DNA from: Hirundichthys speculiger
Lineage: Eukaryota > Chordata > Actinopteri > Beloniformes > Exocoetidae
DNA length: 64,000 nt
Direction: 5' to 3'
NCBI GenBank assembly: GCA_018398805.1
Contig: JAGFBZ010002123.1
Location: 248,001 to 312,000 of the forward strand
Shown here: piece by piece, positions 61,117 through 64,000 of the stretch
How positions within the stretch are numbered: position 1 is the first letter of the stretch
Layout: every line of letters starts with the position of its first letter
The notes under the pieces: generated by a model
Told to the model about the DNA's origin: nothing
Seen by the model: the letters and a program-made list of their open reading frames with translations, nothing else
Database searches by the model: none
Made by a program: the position numbers and the translations under genes

Positions 61117-62239
61117 CTGCTCTTTATCTCTGCTTTCTCCTCTCTTAGGAAAAAAAAAGGAAAACAGAAGAGACTTTGGTGTATGTGAAGAATTACAAAA
61201 AAAAAAAGTGGCAATTATAACAACTTTACGATGTACGAAAAGTGTTCTGAAATAGCAGTTGCCAAACTCTTATTTTGTAAAAGTGTTATCCCGCACAGAA
61301 TTGGGATGTGTCAAAAATATGTATAGATAAATAGTTATATTCCTTTTCTGGAATGAAGGCTATTTTTGGAAGCCCTTTTCTTATAACTATGTGATGGTGA
61401 GCAAATGTTCACTTCCTTGAACCAGTATTCTGCGTATTGTCACTGTTTTTGCTGTATGCCCTGTTTATAAGAATGCATGTAGTCAAGTTTAAACATTAAA
61501 CACTGTCTATATAAGTACATAGACTAGCTCATGTGCCAAGAATCAACCACAGGTACAAAACTGCTCAACCATTTCTTGAATAAGGGTGTGACACATGGAT
61601 CATTAGTTAAATAGACCCTGATGACAACTTTATATATATCATAAGGTTTTACTCAATGGTATATTTACATTTGTTGTCATTTTGTTTCTATGTTACTTTT
61701 GTGAAGCTGTAAATGTTTCCGTGCTTCTATCAAGTTTTACCATGTGGTGTTTTTTTTTTTTGTTTTGTTTGTTTTTTTGTAAAGAATGAGTCCAAAAAAG
61801 GCAAGAAAAAAAAAAAAAGCTGACGCACACATCCAAGTCTTCAAGGCACCATATATTGTTGTCTACTTGATATCTAAATGACTTGATTTAGTTAGTCTGG
61901 TAAGGTACTCACAAATGTATATAACAGTGCTTTTATAGTCTGTGGTCTGATTTTTGATGTTGGGTTGCACGGTTGTTGGATTCAGCACGGAGCTGACGTG
62001 TAAATGGACGTTCAGTCCTTGATTTGGTGCTTTACATAACGCTCACAAGAAGTGATATGTACTTCTGTCTTAAAACCGCTTTATGTGGTAAAACCACATT
62101 TAACAACGTGGGGGGGTCATGTGTCAGCCCATGGAGTAAGACATAACAAAAGTGCACTTCTAGTGGGGCAAAGTGGTATTACAAGACATGCTGGACCGTA
62201 CCCACTTAACTAGCACAGTATTGTCAGTAGCTCTTTTTT

Positions 62240-62279
62240 CAACGCAGCACACACACACACACAAACATACATACACACA

Positions 62280-62350
<71 letters not shown>
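62240..62350. repeat. (CA)n then (TA)n microsatellite in the 3' UTR
   Basis: A short CA/CATA tract (62247-62280) followed by about 35 TA units (62282-62350). It lies within the gli3 3' UTR, is self-complementary and is probably length-polymorphic. Confidence 0.9.
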
Positions 62351-62353
<3 letters not shown>

Positions 62354-63048
62354 CCCATGTGGTCAGCAGTGGTATTGTCACATAGAGTGGCTTTAATGAT
62401 CAAGACATGATACGGTCCACAGCACATGTAAAAGTGCTGCAAGTCGATGTGTTTTGTTTGATAGGAAATCATCTGTATTTTTTTTTTCTCCAAAGCTCTT
62501 AAAATTCAGAATGTGTACTGCCATCGAGTATTGCAGTGACTTTGTCAATAGTGTTAGTATTGCCTTGCAGTCCTCTGTGACTGCACACAGAATATTGAGT
62601 AGTTTACCTTTTATCCAGCGTCGGAGCAGTGAGGTACAAAACTGTTTTATTGTCCTTTGGTACTTTTGTCATTTTTGTAGCTGTGCATTAATGGTGTTTT
62701 GTTATCTCAAAGAAGTAGAAATCATTTCCTTTGAAAGAAGGAAATTACTGAGGTATGTGCCTTAAAATGTATCTGCCAATTGGTAAAGAGAGATCACTGC
62801 CAATCTTCCATTGTGAATAATGAAAAAAAAAAAAATATAAAGTGTCTTGTGAGACCTGAAATAGGATAAAACGACAGAACATTTATAAATGAAATGTCTG
62901 AATATCAGAGAAGTTAAGATTTGCGAAATGCATTCTACTTTTCTTTGATTATTTTTTTTTTTTAAGTTTTCGCATTTACTGTGCTTTTATATATATTATG
63001 TAAATACATTACTCTTTCTGTAGTTTTAGCAAAAGAAATGTGGAGACC

Positions 63049-63054
63049 AATAAA
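63049..63054 (+). promoter_or_regulatory. gli3: poly(A) signal, proximal
   Basis: AATAAA in an AT-rich context, 1.9 kb after the stop codon, followed by a T/G-rich stretch (63160-63180). A likely cleavage site lies about 15-30 nt downstream. Confidence 0.55.
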
Positions 63055-63183
63055 GAAGTGACATTGAAAGCAGGGATTTCCAGGCCCTGAGTCGAGGCCA
63101 GGCAGATCCAGCCCAGCGCTGCTCCTCCGCCTCAAGAGCCGCTTCGCTCTTTTATATCTGACAACAAATGTTTGTATTGTTTT

Positions 63184-63189
63184 AATAAA
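63184..63189 (+). promoter_or_regulatory. gli3: poly(A) signal, distal
   Basis: A second AATAAA (in tttaataaaaatg), followed about 30 nt later by a T-rich run (63220-63227). Either this or the signal 135 nt upstream ends the gli3 transcript. Confidence 0.55.
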
Positions 63190-63205
63190 AATGAAAATTA
63201 TATTT

Positions 63206-64000
63206 CAAGTCTCCTCTCATTTTTTTTAAATGCCGGTTTTGGTAATATTACGGAAAATGCTGGCTTAAATTATCTTTTTTTTTTTTTCAAATGAAGAGTG
63301 GAGTGCCAGAACAGCTCTCTGCTGCCCTCTACTGATCATCACAAGAAACGAACACGGTAACGTATCTGAACCACTCTCATCCATTTGATTGTTATAAAAT
63401 ACTTGTTTGGTTTCATATTCACATTAAGGGTAGTCATGTCCTCATCTCGATGTCGAGATTAAAGCCAGCAGGTGTCATTTTGCCAATTTATTTACACTTG
63501 CATCTGTACAGGTGGTTATCCCACTACAGCCTACATGTATTCTTAAGACCACTTGAGGTTGACAGCACATCAGCTCCCATCAGAAGCCCTTTTACAGTAC
63601 TCTCTGAAGGCATAGAGAGCTCTTGCATCACTCTCGCACTTCCCAGGCGGAGAAAAAATTGCAATCTTTTCTACAGCGAGACTGCCATTATGCTTTTAGG
63701 GAGCACAAGTTCAATCGTGATGAGAATGAAGAGGGATGAGAGTGAGACCCAGAAAACGTTGCTGCTGGATACAAGATAGTTTGTATTTTTGATGTTTTTG
63801 AGGCTGCAGCCGTCTCCCATTTTGAACCATGAAAACATGCTTCCTTTCCATCTTTAGATTACACTCAGTAGACTACAAGGGTCTTACACAGGCGTGCAGT
63901 CCAGTTAACATCTGCCCTCTCAGTCTAATCACTGGTGTCACAGATAAACAGGATATTAAAAATATATCGACATTCAAATGAAAAGCAGGTGTTTGTATAC
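63206..64000. other. intergenic sequence downstream of gli3
   Basis: There is no ORF with coding character, no repeat I recognise and no RNA gene. The next gene is not reached. Confidence 0.6.

Larger units (their letters stand above)
61117..63205 (+). other. gli3: gli3 3' UTR
   Basis: This is an AT-rich, non-coding stretch after the stop codon, about 2.1 kb to the second AATAAA signal, of the same order as mammalian GLI3 3' UTRs. It contains several poly(T)/poly(A) runs, a CA tract followed by a long (TA)n tract (62240-62350) and no ORF with coding character. The 3' end is inferred from signals only. Confidence 0.75.

Noticed and set aside
62160..62493. ORFs across the (TA)n tract
   Set aside because: Tyr/Ile repeats from a dinucleotide microsatellite in the 3' UTR.

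Overview
The window is a piece of a vertebrate, almost certainly teleost fish, nuclear genome. It carries most of one protein-coding gene on the + strand, the Hedgehog-pathway transcription factor gli3. Twelve coding exons can be placed (human exons 4 to 15 by inference), each with GT/AG splice sites and compatible phases. They add up to about 1,500 codons and end in a stop codon at 61114-61116. The orthology call rests on the C-terminal end (SKFLVVMQ, as in GLI3 rather than GLI2), the [10 protein letters not shown] segment, the five GLI zinc fingers, and exon lengths that match my recollection of the human gene. The first coding exons (about 120 residues, human exons 2-3) and the promoter lie upstream of the window.

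Layout: 1-12310 is the end of intron 3. Exon 4 is followed by a 20 kb intron 4 (12417-32672). Exons 5 to 10 (32673-45137) encode the N-terminal repressor and SUFU-binding region. After the 8.5 kb intron 10, exons 11-13 (53662-54489) encode the zinc fingers together with the end of exon 10. Intron 13 follows, then exon 14 (58256-58649) and the large exon 15 (58757-61116). These two carry the processing region, six PKA-type sites and the transactivation domain. The 3' UTR runs to about 63.2 kb, and the last 0.8 kb looks intergenic.

The introns are a record of teleost transposon activity. Four hAT-type elements have exact 8-bp target duplications (815-1100, 8577-9291, 10115-10758, 24523-25424). 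The last sits inside a decayed LINE. There are further MITEs, a TTAA-flanked element, a Tc1-like MITE, a SINE-like repeat and several common fish interspersed repeats. Between them are AT-rich, homeodomain-motif-rich blocks that read like the conserved non-coding enhancers known from GLI3 introns; these calls are inferences that need an alignment. No tRNA, rRNA or CRISPR was seen.

The most interesting points are: (1) a 16-nt cryptic microexon after the zinc-finger exons that would insert an in-frame stop and yield a GLI3-repressor-like protein; (2) a tandem in-frame splice donor in exon 9; (3) a 240-bp duplication lying exactly on both sides of a MITE with mismatched target sites, explainable by recombination between two MITE copies; (4) an acidic and a glycine-rich insertion in the processing region; (5) an unidentified, protein-like antisense ORF in intron 3. 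I found no clearly new biological system.
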